Origin: Nocardioides daejeonensis
GTDB lineage: Bacteria; Actinomycetota; Actinomycetes; Propionibacteriales; Nocardioidaceae
Direction: 5' to 3'
Length of the DNA stretch: 64,000 nucleotides
Assembly (NCBI RefSeq): GCF_003194585.1
Contig: NZ_QHKZ01000005.1
Coordinates: forward strand, 62,001 to 126,000
The translations under genes were made by a program, and so were the position numbers. The number at the start of each line of letters is the position of its first letter. Within the stretch, counting starts at the first letter, position 1. The notes beneath the pieces were generated by a model. That model was not told the DNA's origin. It worked only from the letters and a program-made list of their open reading frames with translations, and ran no database searches. This document shows, in pieces, positions 45,214 through 54,128 of the stretch.

Positions 45214-45966
45214 TCAGGCCCAGCGCGCCAGCCACTCCTTCGAGACCGCTGCCAGCCCCATCTGCCAGGTCGGGCCGAAGCTGATCCGGCCTGCCCCCGC
45301 GCGCCGCAGCATGGCCAGGTCGCCGTCGTCTGGCTTGGCGATCGCGTTGACCGGGAGCGGAAGCTCGGCGCAGAGCCGGGTCAAGGTCGCCTCGTCATGG
45401 AACGCCACGGGGTAGAGCGAGTCCGCGCCCGCCTCGGCGCACAGCCGCATCCGGGCGATGGCGTCGTCGACGCGGGTCGCCTCGTCGCCGTGCTTGCCCT
45501 TGAACCAGTCGGTCCGTGCGTTGATGACCACGTGGACGCCGGCCCGCTCGGCCGCGGCACGCAACCCCGCGACGTACTCGGCGTGCTCCTCGGCGGTACG
45601 CAGGCGGCCACCGTCGGAGTGCACGGTGTCTTCGATGTTGAGCCCGACGGCACCGGCGGTCAGCAACTGGTCGACCAGGCCGGCGGGAGAGAGGCCGTAG
45701 CCTGCCTCGAGGTCGACCGAGACCGGGACCGAGACGGCCTCGGTGATCTGGCGGACCCGCGCGACCACCTCGTCGATGCCCATCCCCTCTCCGTCGGGAC
45801 GACCGATCGAGTCAGCCATCGGATGGGAGCCGACGGTGAGGGCGCTGAAGCCCGCGCTCTCGGCGAGTCGTGCGGACCAGGCATCCCAGCAGGTCGGGAG
45901 GACGACGGGATCACCTGGACGGTGCAGTGCGAGGAGGCGGTCGGCGAGGGCGGCGAGTTCGGTCAT
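45214..45966 (-). CDS. isocitrate lyase/PEP mutase superfamily enzyme
   Basis: A 250-residue TIM-barrel protein from ATG 45966. Marks: LPTCWDAWSARLAESAGF, VDLEAGYGLSPAGL, where the Asp binds metal, NIEDTVHSDGGRL and VINARTDWFKGK. This is the phosphonopyruvate-hydrolase/carboxyvinyl-carboxyphosphonate mutase-like branch. Such small members act on 2-methylisocitrate, oxaloacetate or phosphonates; which one is unknown. A CTTGTGGG motif about 24 bases before the start suggests the PucR-type regulator at 25913 as a possible regulator. Confidence 0.82.
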   Translation of the reverse strand: MTELAALADRLLALHRPGDPVVLPTCWDAWSARLAESAGFSALTVGSHPMADSIGRPDGEGMGIDEVVARVRQITEAVSVPVSVDLEAGYGLSPAGLVDQLLTAGAVGLNIEDTVHSDGGRLRTAEEHAEYVAGLRAAAERAGVHVVINARTDWFKGKHGDEATRVDDAIARMRLCAEAGADSLYPVAFHDEATLTRLCAELPLPVNAIAKPDDGDLAMLRRAGAGRISFGPTWQMGLAAVSKEWLARWA

Positions 45967-45990
45967 GCGATCCAGCGTAGGGATTGGATC

Positions 45991-46002
45991 GATTCCCACA
46001 AG
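45991..46002 (-). promoter_or_regulatory. CTTGTGGG motif, copy C (before the PEP-mutase-family gene)
   Basis: In gene sense the site reads CTTGTGGGAATC, same orientation as copies A and B, ending about 24 bases upstream of the ATG at 45966. It lies in the gap shared with the divergent ABC transporter gene. Confidence 0.5.
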
Positions 46003-46042
46003 GGCAGCGCTCTTTGGTCGTAGTCTGCGCGCGGGAGGGCAG

Positions 46043-46753
46043 ATGGACGGAGCGGCAGTACAGATCCGCGGGCTGACGGTCAGGTTCGGTGAGGTGGAGG
46101 CCGTCGCCGGGCTCGACCTCGACGTCCCAGCCGGTCGGGCGACCGGACTGCTCGGTCGCAACGGTGCGGGCAAGTCGACGACGATGCGGGTGCTGGCCGG
46201 CGTGGTGCCGGCAACGACCGGGTGCGTGCACGTGGTCGGCATCGACGTCGCGCGCCGCCCCGTCGACGTGAAGCGGCGGATCGGCTACTGCCCCGATGTC
46301 GGGGGCCTGGTGCCGCAGGCGACTCCGTGGGAGCACCTGCAGCTCGCGGCGACGCTGCACCGGCTCCCCGACGGTTGGCAGCGTCGCGCCCGTGAGCTGC
46401 TCGAACGGTTCGACCTCGCCGACGCGGCGCATCGGCCTACGGCGGGCTTCTCGCACGGGATGGGCCGGCGCCTCTCCGTGCTGCTGGCCGATCTCGCCGA
46501 GCCTGAGGTGCTGCTTCTGGACGAGCCCTTCGACGGTGTCGACCCGAACGGTGCCGACGCGACGGTCGACCTCATCGACGCCGCCGTACGCCGTGGTGCC
46601 GCCGTGCTGCTCTCCACTCACCTGCGTGACCTCGCCGTGCGCGCCTGCGACGCGATACTCGTGCTCCGCCGGGGAGAGCCGGTGGCCACGCACGCTGCGT
46701 TGACCCTCGCCGGCGAGGAAGGTGACCGTGCCTATCGCAGCCTCCTCGACTGA
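46043..46753 (+). CDS. ABC transporter ATP-binding protein
   Basis: A 236-residue ATPase from ATG 46043. Walker A GRNGAGKST (about 38-46), Walker B VLLLDEPFDGVDP. The signature loop is FSHGMGRRLSV, a degenerate LSGGQ. The permease gene starts inside its last 26 bases. This is a two-gene exporter of the ABC-2 type by arrangement. The cargo is unknown. Confidence 0.9.
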   Translation: MDGAAVQIRGLTVRFGEVEAVAGLDLDVPAGRATGLLGRNGAGKSTTMRVLAGVVPATTGCVHVVGIDVARRPVDVKRRIGYCPDVGGLVPQATPWEHLQLAATLHRLPDGWQRRARELLERFDLADAAHRPTAGFSHGMGRRLSVLLADLAEPEVLLLDEPFDGVDPNGADATVDLIDAAVRRGAAVLLSTHLRDLAVRACDAILVLRRGEPVATHAALTLAGEEGDRAYRSLLD

Positions 46754-48245
46754 GTTCCTCACCAGCCTCCGTGAGGAGTTCGCCGACGCCCGTACGGTCC
46801 TGGCCTTCCGCCGGGCCTGGGGTGGGCGACGTCTGCGCTGGGTGGGCTGGTCGCTGGCGCTCGTCACCGTGCTTCTCGCTCTCCTGCCGGCGTACGTCGA
46901 TCCTCCGGCGGCTCACCTGCCCGGCGGCGGGACGCGCATCGACGGGGCGGTGCTGCCGTGGCTGTGGTTCAGTCTCGTCCTGGTGACCGCTGGAGGAGCG
47001 ATCGGCAGTGGGGGCGGCCGTGCGCTGCTGCCGAAGGAGCAGGCGGTCGCCTTCCCGATCGGTCCGGTGGCCGACTACCTGGGCTCGGTCCTTCTGGCGC
47101 CGCTCAACGTCGCTTGGCTGGTCCAGGTCTGGCTCCTCCTGGCCCTCACCACTCATACTGCGGGACCAGGTCGGATCGTGCCGGCGAGCTTGCTCGTCCT
47201 CGGCTGGGTGCTGTGCGCGACCGTGCTCGGTCAGGCGTGCGGGTGGCTGGCGGAATGGATCCGCCGTGGTCCGGCGGGGCCGCTCGGCCAGCGACTGGTG
47301 ATCGCGGGCGTCGCTCTCCTGGGTGCGCTGGCCGTGGCTGCAGGTGCGCGTCCGCTCGGAGCAGCAGCGCTGATCGAGTCGACCCGCTCCGGCGCCGCTT
47401 GGCTGGCGGGCCTGGCGGTGCTGGCGCTGCTGACCGTCGCGTTCCTGGTGGCAGGAGCCTTCCCGGCAGTCCGGGCACTCGCTCTGCCCTCACGTGACGA
47501 GGCCAGACTGCAAGCCGTCGACCGCGCACCCCGGCCGACACCGGAGCCGACCAGCGTCGGCATCCATCGCATGCTGGTGCGCGTCGACCGAGCCTCGGTC
47601 TGGCGCACGGTCGCCGTCCGGCGGGGTGCGGTCCTGCTGGCAGTCCTGCCGGTCGCGGGTGCCTGGGCTGAGGTGTCCTGGACGGTGTTGGTGATGGTGC
47701 CCGGCCTGGTCGGTGCCGGCGCGCTGCTGCTCTTCGGTGTCAACGCGTGGTCCTTGGACGGTCGTGGCCTGCTCTGGCGGGAGAGCCTGCCCGTCGCGCC
47801 GGCTGCGGTCTTCGACGCCCGTTTCCGGGTCGTCGCGGAGGTGCTGCTCGCGGTCAGTCTTCCCGGGACCGTGGTGCTGGCGATCAGCACCGGCACCGGC
47901 GTCCGCGAACTCGTGGTGCTTGCCGCCGCCTGCCTGGTGTTCACCGCCCAGCTTCTCTCGGCGGCCGCCCGTTGGTCGCTGCGCCATCCCTACCCGGTCG
48001 ACCTGAGCAGCGCTCGTGCCACCCCGGCCCCGCCGATCGTCATGGTCGGCCATGCCGCCCGGCTCTCCCTCACCGTCAGCTGCACGGGACTGGTCCTCTC
48101 GGTGCTCGTTGCCGCGCCCGACTGGCTGGTCGGGTTCGTCGTCGTACTCCTGCTCACCCTCTCGATGGGCAGGATCCGACGTGCCCGACGCCGTTGGTCC
48201 GATCCCGTGGTGCGTGCGCGGGTGGCGGGTCGGACGGCGTCCTGA
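46728..48245 (+). CDS. ABC transporter permease
   Basis: A 505-residue membrane protein from GTG 46728 (GAGGAAGG upstream; GTG 46722 also possible). It has about eleven or twelve hydrophobic segments, among them WVGWSLALVTVLLALLPAYV, LVIAGVALLGALAVAAG and LVGFVVVLLLTLSMG. It overlaps the ATPase gene and must be its membrane partner. Large for a single ABC-2 permease, which suggests an in-gene doubling of the membrane domain or a fused extra region. Confidence 0.82.
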   Translation: MPIAASSTEFLTSLREEFADARTVLAFRRAWGGRRLRWVGWSLALVTVLLALLPAYVDPPAAHLPGGGTRIDGAVLPWLWFSLVLVTAGGAIGSGGGRALLPKEQAVAFPIGPVADYLGSVLLAPLNVAWLVQVWLLLALTTHTAGPGRIVPASLLVLGWVLCATVLGQACGWLAEWIRRGPAGPLGQRLVIAGVALLGALAVAAGARPLGAAALIESTRSGAAWLAGLAVLALLTVAFLVAGAFPAVRALALPSRDEARLQAVDRAPRPTPEPTSVGIHRMLVRVDRASVWRTVAVRRGAVLLAVLPVAGAWAEVSWTVLVMVPGLVGAGALLLFGVNAWSLDGRGLLWRESLPVAPAAVFDARFRVVAEVLLAVSLPGTVVLAISTGTGVRELVVLAAACLVFTAQLLSAAARWSLRHPYPVDLSSARATPAPPIVMVGHAARLSLTVSCTGLVLSVLVAAPDWLVGFVVVLLLTLSMGRIRRARRRWSDPVVRARVAGRTAS

Positions 48246-48270
48246 CGTGACGGCCTTGCATCATGGGGGC

Positions 48271-49041
48271 ATGCAGGTCGTGGCCCACCGGGGCGCCAGC
48301 CATGAGATCGCCGAGCACACGCTCGCTGCCTACGCCGAGGCCATCAGGATCGGTGCGGACGGCCTCGAGTGCGATGTGCGTCTGACCGCAGACGGCCACC
48401 TGGTCTGCGTCCACGATCGCAACCTGCGACGCATCGCCTCCTCGCGCGGCCTGATCTCCGCGATGACGCTGGAGGAGCTCAACCGGCACGACTTCGCGTC
48501 GTGGAAGCACCAGTGGGCCGATCTCGACGACGAGGCGCCCATGGTCGACCGGGAGACGGGGGTGCTCACCCTCCGCAAGCTTCTCGAGACGGTCGCCGAC
48601 GCGGGCCGTCGCGTCGAGCTGGCGATCGAGACCAAGCACCCCACCCGGTACGGCGGCCTGGTCGAACGCCGGCTCGCCCATCTCCTCGACGAGTTCGGGT
48701 GGACGGGCCTGGATTCTCCGGTGCGGGTGATGAGCTTCTCCTACACCGCCCTGCAAAGAATGCAGCGGCTCGCCCCGAAGCTGCAGCTGGTGCAGCTGAT
48801 CGAGAAGGCGCACCACTGGCCGATGCTGCGCCGACTCGTGGAGCCGGACTGGATCATCGGCCCGGGCATCGGAGAGCTGCGCGACCATCCCGGGCTCGGC
48901 AAGCACCTCAATCTGGCTGAGCGCGAGATCCATGTCTGGACCGTCAACACCGAAGCGGAGCTGAGACTCTGCCAGGAGCTGGGCGTGACCGCGGTGATCA
49001 GCGACCGCCCGGCCTACATGTTGGAGCTGCTGGGTCGGTAG
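48271..49041 (+). CDS. glycerophosphodiester phosphodiesterase
   Basis: A 256-residue TIM-barrel GDPD from ATG 48271. VVAHRGASHEIAEHTLAAY holds the catalytic HRG and ENT-equivalent, GLECDVRLTADGHLVCVHD the metal-binding Glu/Asp and second His. It hydrolyses glycerophosphodiesters to glycerol 3-phosphate and alcohol. No signal peptide, so cytoplasmic. Length is normal. Confidence 0.92.
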   Translation: MQVVAHRGASHEIAEHTLAAYAEAIRIGADGLECDVRLTADGHLVCVHDRNLRRIASSRGLISAMTLEELNRHDFASWKHQWADLDDEAPMVDRETGVLTLRKLLETVADAGRRVELAIETKHPTRYGGLVERRLAHLLDEFGWTGLDSPVRVMSFSYTALQRMQRLAPKLQLVQLIEKAHHWPMLRRLVEPDWIIGPGIGELRDHPGLGKHLNLAEREIHVWTVNTEAELRLCQELGVTAVISDRPAYMLELLGR

Positions 49042-49051
49042 CCTCCCCGTC

Positions 49052-49987
49052 ATGGGAAAGCGTTCACGCAACAAGGGCCGTGAGGCCGCGACCACCTCTC
49101 CGGGCGAGACCGGTCCGCGCCAGCCCTGCCCCTGTGGCTCGGGCCGTCGCTACAAGGCCTGCCATGGGGCAACCGACGGACCACCTCCGACCTTCGTCGC
49201 CCGGCCGTTCGCCGAGTTCGCCGGCGAGTGCGACCTGGTCGCCATGCGTGAGCTCGTGCCCGCCGCGACCTCGCCGCTGACCCTGCGCGACTCGGACCGT
49301 ACGGTGCGGCTCTGCACGCTGCTGCCGGGAGCCGCGCCCGCGATGGTGCGCGACACGGGCGACATCTGGCTTGGCCTGCAGGTGCAACACAACTTCGGCG
49401 ACCCGGCCCGTGACCTCGGTGCGGTGCTGGCCAAGGCACTCGACGCCGAGTCGGGGATCGTCGGCCTGACCTCGGCGCCAGGGGACGGACCGCGGTTCGG
49501 CGACCTCGTCGTCGACGCGCCGCTGCAGGTGACCGTCCACGACGGGTTCGGCTTCTGGGTCGACGACCTGGCCGAGCAGGGGCCCGAGATCGCCGCCGCG
49601 CTCGAGCAGGCCAACGGTGCGGTGAACCCCACCGACCGGCTCACCTCGGTCGACGCGGCGTACTGGACCCGGATCGGCGCGAAGGAGCACCTGCGCTGGG
49701 TGATGCCCGAGCCCGAGGACGAGTTGCTCAACGGTCTCGCGCGGCTGCACTCCCGTGGTCAGGACGTCATCGCCGAGGGCGCCCGGTTGGTCGGCATGTT
49801 CCGTGCGCACGGCCTGCTTGCCCCGGTCTGGGACCTGCCGGTCGGCACCGGCGCGGAGGCTTTGGAGGAGCCCGCTGCCGCCTTCGCCGCGGCGCTGAGC
49901 GCGGCGGTCGCCGAGGGCCCCGAGCTCACTGCCGAGGAGCGCGCCGCCCGCTCGGGATTGGCGAACCGTCAGGTCACCATCCGCTGA
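49052..49987 (+). CDS. SEC-C motif protein, DUF5926 family
   Basis: A 311-residue protein with a basic start (GKRSRNKGRE) and a SEC-C zinc motif CPCGSGRRYKACHG at about residues 29-42. The rest (PFAEFAGECDLVAMRELVPA and on) matches the actinobacterial DUF5926 family. SEC-C motifs bind zinc and, in SecA, bind SecB or ribosomes. The role of DUF5926 is unknown. It follows the GDPD gene by ten bases and likely shares its transcript. Confidence 0.85.
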   Translation: MGKRSRNKGREAATTSPGETGPRQPCPCGSGRRYKACHGATDGPPPTFVARPFAEFAGECDLVAMRELVPAATSPLTLRDSDRTVRLCTLLPGAAPAMVRDTGDIWLGLQVQHNFGDPARDLGAVLAKALDAESGIVGLTSAPGDGPRFGDLVVDAPLQVTVHDGFGFWVDDLAEQGPEIAAALEQANGAVNPTDRLTSVDAAYWTRIGAKEHLRWVMPEPEDELLNGLARLHSRGQDVIAEGARLVGMFRAHGLLAPVWDLPVGTGAEALEEPAAAFAAALSAAVAEGPELTAEERAARSGLANRQVTIR

Positions 49988-50123
49988 CCGGAGGCGGTCC
50001 TGCTCACTCTGCACAGTTCGGGCAAGACCGACTTGTGACCGCGACCGCTTCTGGAATACATTTCGACCGGCTTGGTCGTTGCCGTATCCCCCGTCGGCAG
50101 CGGCCAAGCCTTTTTCGCGCCCT

Positions 50124-50219
50124 CCGGTGGTCGAGCTGGTCGAGACCACTTCAGCAAGAGGTCTCGACCAGCTCGACCACCGGGGTTGGGCTCGACCAGC
50201 GGGCTGGGTTTGACCAGCG
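50124..50219. repeat. dispersed repeat, copy 4 (long hairpin plus extra units)
   Basis: A 24-base perfect inverted repeat (50124-50147 and 50160-50183) with a 12-base loop. The right arm reads GTCTCGACCAGCTCGACCAC-CGG, the core of this repeat family. Further diverged units (GGCTCGACCAGCGGGCTGG, GTTTGACCAGCG) follow to about 50219. It fills most of the 284-base gap before the DUF4446 gene, which otherwise holds nothing I recognise. Confidence 0.85.
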
Positions 50220-50271
50220 AGGGTGGCGCGGGCGCGCCTGCCAGCGGCGTCGACGGCCTAGGCTCGCGGTC

Positions 50272-50667
50272 ATGCCGATGTTTCTCGCGCTGCTGGCCCT
50301 CGTCCTCGCCGTCGTCGCCCTGAGCCTCGCTCTGCAGCCGCGCCTGGTCGCGCGCCGCCGATCACAGTTGGCCGACGGTCTGCCCGAGGACGTCTTGGGG
50401 CTGCGTCAGGAGGTCGCCGCGCTGCGCGCGGAGGCGCGTGGATCGCTGCGGCATCTCGCCGTCGTCCGCTACGACGCCTTCGGCGACATGGGCGGCGCGA
50501 TGAGCTGGTCGGTGGCCCTGCTCGACGATGCGGGAGACGGCGTCGTCCTGACCTCGATCCACGGACGCTCGGAGGCGCGCAGCTACGCGAAGCCGGTGCT
50601 CGCCTGGAGCAGCGACCAAGTGCTCTCGCCCGAGGAGGCAGAGGCGATCACCAACGCCCGGCCCTGA
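50272..50667 (+). CDS. DUF4446 family protein
   Basis: A 131-residue protein from ATG 50272: one N-terminal transmembrane helix (MFLALLALVLAVVALSLAL), a short coil (LGLRQEVAALRAEA) and a C-terminal domain with VVRYDAFGDMGGAMSWSVAL and SIHGRSEARSYAKPV, marks of DUF4446. Membrane-anchored, function unknown. It lies after a dispersed repeat and before a nitroreductase-like gene. Confidence 0.85.
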   Translation: MPMFLALLALVLAVVALSLALQPRLVARRRSQLADGLPEDVLGLRQEVAALRAEARGSLRHLAVVRYDAFGDMGGAMSWSVALLDDAGDGVVLTSIHGRSEARSYAKPVLAWSSDQVLSPEEAEAITNARP

Positions 50668-50698
50668 TCTGCGGCAACCTGCCTCTAGATTGAGCACC

Positions 50699-51181
50699 GT
50701 GTACGCCGCCTATGCCCGCCTGGTCCGCCCGCTCGCCATCCTGATCGGCAGCCGGCCTTGGTTGCCCCGGATCAACCGTCAGCTCGTCGCCGTCGACAAG
50801 TTCCTGCAGCGCCTCACGCGCGGGAACGTCGGTCTGGTGGCTCTGGCCGGACTCCCCGGCCTGATGCTGACCGTCAAGGGAGCGAAGAGCGGTCTGCTGC
50901 GCAGTACGCCGCTGCTGTGCGTGCCGCACGAGGGAGGTTGGCTGGTCGCCGGATCCAACTGGGGCCACCCCAAGCCGCCGGCCTGGGTCGGCAACCTTGC
51001 CGCCGCCTCGGAGGCGTCGGTGAACTTCCGCGGCACCGAGTACGCCGTCACGCCCCACGAGGCCGTCGGCGCGGAGCGGGAGCGGCTCTGGGTCGTGATG
51101 AACCGCACCTGGCCCAACTACGCCAAGTACGCGACCCGGACCGATCGCACGATCCGGGTCTTCGTGCTCGAACGCAGCTGA
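50699..51181 (+). CDS. F420-dependent nitroreductase-like protein (DDN family), paralogue 2
   Basis: A 160-residue protein from GTG 50699 (TTG 50690 is an in-frame alternative; neither has a clear ribosome site). MLTVKGAKSGLLRSTPLLC (about 58-76) and GGWLVAGSNWGHPKPPAWVGN match the DDN fold, and the end (YAKYATRTDRTIRVFVLER) parallels the 42550 protein. Its expected reaction is F420H2-linked reduction; substrate unknown. Confidence 0.8.
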   Translation: MYAAYARLVRPLAILIGSRPWLPRINRQLVAVDKFLQRLTRGNVGLVALAGLPGLMLTVKGAKSGLLRSTPLLCVPHEGGWLVAGSNWGHPKPPAWVGNLAAASEASVNFRGTEYAVTPHEAVGAERERLWVVMNRTWPNYAKYATRTDRTIRVFVLERS

Positions 51182-51194
51182 ACCTGCTGAGGGG

Positions 51195-51258
51195 CCGTTT
51201 GCGCGGTCTCAACCCGTCATTTGCGCAATCTCAACGTGTGCTTTGCGCGAGCTCGACG
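51195..51258 (-). repeat. 22-base-period repeat, copy A
   Basis: On the minus strand this gap reads GTCGAG-N3, then GCGCAAA-N6-GTTGAG-N3 twice, then GCGCAAA: a 22-base period. The same layout occurs on the plus strand at 54129-54200. Gapless alignment over 63 bases gives 46 matches, with the fixed words kept and the spacers varied. Confidence 0.85.
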
Positions 51259-51260
51259 GT

Positions 51261-52925
51261 TCAGTGGCTGAGAGCCAGCCCGGCTGCTCGCCCGGAGAAG
51301 ATGCAGCCGCCGAGGAACGTTCCCTCCAACGCGTTGTAGCCGTGCACCCCGCCGCCGCCGAAGCCGGCGACTTCACCTGCGGCGTACAGCCCGGGGACCG
51401 GAGAGCCGTCGGCTCCGATCACCTGGGAGTCCAGGTTGGTCTGGATGCCGCCGAGCGTCTTGCGGGAGAGGATGTTGAGCCGCACCGCGATCAGCGGGCC
51501 GTTGGCCGGATCGAGGATCTTGTGGGGTGAGGCGACCCGGATCAGCTTGTCGGTGCGGGAGAGGCGAGCGTTGTTGATCGCCATCAGCTGCAGGTCTTTG
51601 GAGAAGGAGTTCGCCAGCTCGTTGTCGCGGGCCACGATCTGAGCCTCCAGGTGAGCCGGGTCGAGCACCGCTCCGTCGCGGCCCAGCTCGTTCATCCCGG
51701 CGACGAGGTCGGCCAGGTTGTCGGCGACCACGAAGTCCTCGCCGTGCTCCTTGAACTTCTCCACCGGCCCGGGCGCACCCTTGGCGAGGCGCGACTGCAG
51801 CATGAACTTGAGGTCGCGGTTGGTGATGTCGGGGTTCTGCTCCGAGCCGGAGAGCGCGAACTCCTTCTCGATGATCTTCTGGGTCAGCACGAACCACGAG
51901 TAGTCGTGACCGGTGGCGAGGATCGCCTTCATCGTGCCGATCGAGTCGAATCCAGGGAAGTTCGGCGCCGGCAACCGGTTGCCCAGCGCGTCGAACCACA
52001 GTGATGACGGCCCGGGGATGATCCGGATCGCGTGGTCGGGCCAGATCGGGTCCCAGTTGTGGATGCCCTCGGTGTAGGCCCACATCCGGTCGGAGTTCAC
52101 CAGGTTCGCACCTGCGCGCTCGGAGATGGCGAGCATCCGGCCGTCGACGTGTGCCGGCACGCCGGCGATCATGTGCTTGGGCACCGGCCCCAGACGATCG
52201 ATGGGCCAGTTCTTCCGCATCAGGTCGAAGTTGTGACCGATGCCGCCCGAAGTCACCACCACGGCTGGGGCGCGAAGCTCGAAGTCGCCGACGACCTCCC
52301 GTGAGGACTTCACTCCGCGGGCCAGGTCGGTCGGCTCCAACAGGGAGCCACGGACGCCGACAGCCGCGCCGTCCTCGACGACGATCTCGTCGACCTGGTG
52401 GCGGAAGCCGAACCGCACCAGGCCTGCCTTCTCGCCCGCCAGCACCGGGTTCGCGAAGATCTCCACGACCGCGGGGCCGGTGCCCCAGGAGAGGTGGAAG
52501 CGCGGCACCGAGTTGCCGTGTCCGGTCGCCGAGCCGGAGCCGCGCTCGGCCCAGCCCACGAACGGGAGGAACTTCAGGCCCAGGGAGCGCACGTAGTCAC
52601 GCTTGCCGCCGGCTGCCCACTCGACGTACGCGCGGGCCCACTGCCGGCCCCAGACGTCCTGGTCGTCGGGACGATCGAACGCCGCCGATCCGGCCCAGTC
52701 CTGGTGGGCGAGCTCGACGTTGTCCTTGATCCCCATCCGGCGCTGCTCGGGGGAGTCGACGAAGAAGAGGCCGCCCAGTGACCAGAAGGCCTGCCCACCC
52801 AGGTTGTTGCGGTTCTCCTGGTCGAGCACCAGCACCCGCTTGCCGGCCTTGACCAGCTCGTGGGTGGCGACCAGGCCGGCCAGGCCGGCGCCGACCACGA
52901 TCACCTCGGGTTGGAAGTCGCTCAT
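51261..52925 (-). CDS. FAD-binding dehydrogenase (ketosteroid-dehydrogenase-like)
   Basis: A 554-residue flavoprotein from ATG 52925 with CAGGAGA upstream. VIVVGAGLAGLVATHEL (about 9-25) is the FAD loop and NLGGQAFWSLGGLFFVDSPE the following motif. The C-terminus has GLYAAGEVAGFGGGGVHGYN and TFLGGCIFSGRAAG. It belongs to the same superfamily as KstD but to a different branch from the 15215 gene; often annotated only as FAD-binding dehydrogenase. Flanked by inverted copies of a 22-base-period repeat. Confidence 0.85.
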   Translation of the reverse strand: MSDFQPEVIVVGAGLAGLVATHELVKAGKRVLVLDQENRNNLGGQAFWSLGGLFFVDSPEQRRMGIKDNVELAHQDWAGSAAFDRPDDQDVWGRQWARAYVEWAAGGKRDYVRSLGLKFLPFVGWAERGSGSATGHGNSVPRFHLSWGTGPAVVEIFANPVLAGEKAGLVRFGFRHQVDEIVVEDGAAVGVRGSLLEPTDLARGVKSSREVVGDFELRAPAVVVTSGGIGHNFDLMRKNWPIDRLGPVPKHMIAGVPAHVDGRMLAISERAGANLVNSDRMWAYTEGIHNWDPIWPDHAIRIIPGPSSLWFDALGNRLPAPNFPGFDSIGTMKAILATGHDYSWFVLTQKIIEKEFALSGSEQNPDITNRDLKFMLQSRLAKGAPGPVEKFKEHGEDFVVADNLADLVAGMNELGRDGAVLDPAHLEAQIVARDNELANSFSKDLQLMAINNARLSRTDKLIRVASPHKILDPANGPLIAVRLNILSRKTLGGIQTNLDSQVIGADGSPVPGLYAAGEVAGFGGGGVHGYNALEGTFLGGCIFSGRAAGLALSH

Positions 52926-53121
52926 GGGGGTCTCCTGGAGGTGGCGGGCGGGTCGGCCGTCAATCTACCCAGGATCCATCAAGTGGGACGAGTGTCTCAA
53001 GAAGCCTCGATGGAGTGGTGGGGCTGCCCCATCCACTCCCGCGCAGCCCGCACGCTCCATCGAAGACTTTGCTGACGAGGGCAGCCACGATCGTGGTTCC
53101 CCGATACGAGATCATGGGTCG

Positions 53122-53814
53122 GTGCGGATCGGATGGGTGGAGCAGCTCGGGCGACCGCTGTTGCGCGACATCCTGCTGGTCAACGTCGCTATCGGCATCG
53201 TCGGCATCTCCTACGGCGCGATCACCGTCAGCCAGGGGCTCCCTATCTGGTTGCCCAACCTGATGTCGGTGGTGGTGCTCGGCGGAGCCAGCCAGTTCCT
53301 CTTCACCGGCCTCCTCGTCGCCGGCGCCAGCCCGGTGGCCGCTGTGGTCGCCGGCGCGCTGGTCAACGCCCGGCACCTGCCCTTCGGCTTCGCCCTGGCC
53401 GACACCGTACGGCGGCACCCCTGGCTCGGCTCCTACCTGATGATCGACGAGGTGGTCGCGTTCACGCTCGCCCAGCGCGACGAGGAGCGGAGGCGCGCGA
53501 CCTTCTGGGTCTGCGGGCTCTGCCTGCTCTTCTTCTGGAACCTCGGATCGCTGATCGGAGCACTGGCCGGCCAGGCCGTCTCGGACACCGAGCGCTGGGG
53601 GCTCGACGCGGCCTTCCCCGCCGTGCTGCTGGCGCTCGTGCTGCCCGCGCTGCGCGACCGCAGGGTGGCGAAGGTGGCAGCGCTGGGCGCCGTGATCGCC
53701 GTCGTCCTCACGCCCTTCCTTCCCTCGGGGACCGCGGTGCTCAGCTCCCTGCTCGCGTTGCTCGTCCTCCGGCCGGGCAAGCGGGAGTCGACCGCGGCAG
53801 GAGGGGGGCGATGA
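53122..53814 (+). CDS. AzlC family branched-chain amino acid exporter, large subunit
   Basis: A 230-residue protein from GTG 53122 with about six transmembrane helices. AzlC marks: GISYGAITVSQGLPIWLPN, GGASQFLFTGLLVAGA and LVNARHLPFGFALAD. With AzlD it forms an exporter for branched-chain amino acids. The 196-base gap before it holds nothing recognised. Confidence 0.88.
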   Translation: MRIGWVEQLGRPLLRDILLVNVAIGIVGISYGAITVSQGLPIWLPNLMSVVVLGGASQFLFTGLLVAGASPVAAVVAGALVNARHLPFGFALADTVRRHPWLGSYLMIDEVVAFTLAQRDEERRRATFWVCGLCLLFFWNLGSLIGALAGQAVSDTERWGLDAAFPAVLLALVLPALRDRRVAKVAALGAVIAVVLTPFLPSGTAVLSSLLALLVLRPGKRESTAAGGGR

Positions 53815-54128
53815 TCAGCACCACCACACTGCTGGTGGCCGCCGGAGCGCTCGGGGTGGCGACGTACGCCTTCCGGGCCGTGGGTCCGGTGCTGCACACG
53901 CGGCTCACGATCAGCGAGACGACCCGGGAGCTGATGTCGACCGGCGCCACCGTCCTCCTCGTCGCCCTGTGCGTCACCTCGGCGCTCTTCGACGGCAAGG
54001 AGTGGGCCGATCCGGCCCGTCCTGCAGCCATCGTCGTCGCGGGCGTGATGGCGTGGCGTCGGTGGCCCTTCCTCGCCATCGTTCTTGTCGCAGCGGGCGT
54101 GGCGGCGACACTGCGCGCCCTGCTCTAG
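53811..54128 (+). CDS. AzlD family branched-chain amino acid transport protein
   Basis: A 105-residue protein whose ATG overlaps the azlC-like stop (ATGA). Three or four transmembrane helices, with VATYAFRAVGPVL (AzlD T-x-x-x-R motif) and WRRWPFLAIVLVAAGVAA. Small partner subunit of the AzlC protein. Confidence 0.88.
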   Translation: MISTTTLLVAAGALGVATYAFRAVGPVLHTRLTISETTRELMSTGATVLLVALCVTSALFDGKEWADPARPAAIVVAGVMAWRRWPFLAIVLVAAGVAATLRALL

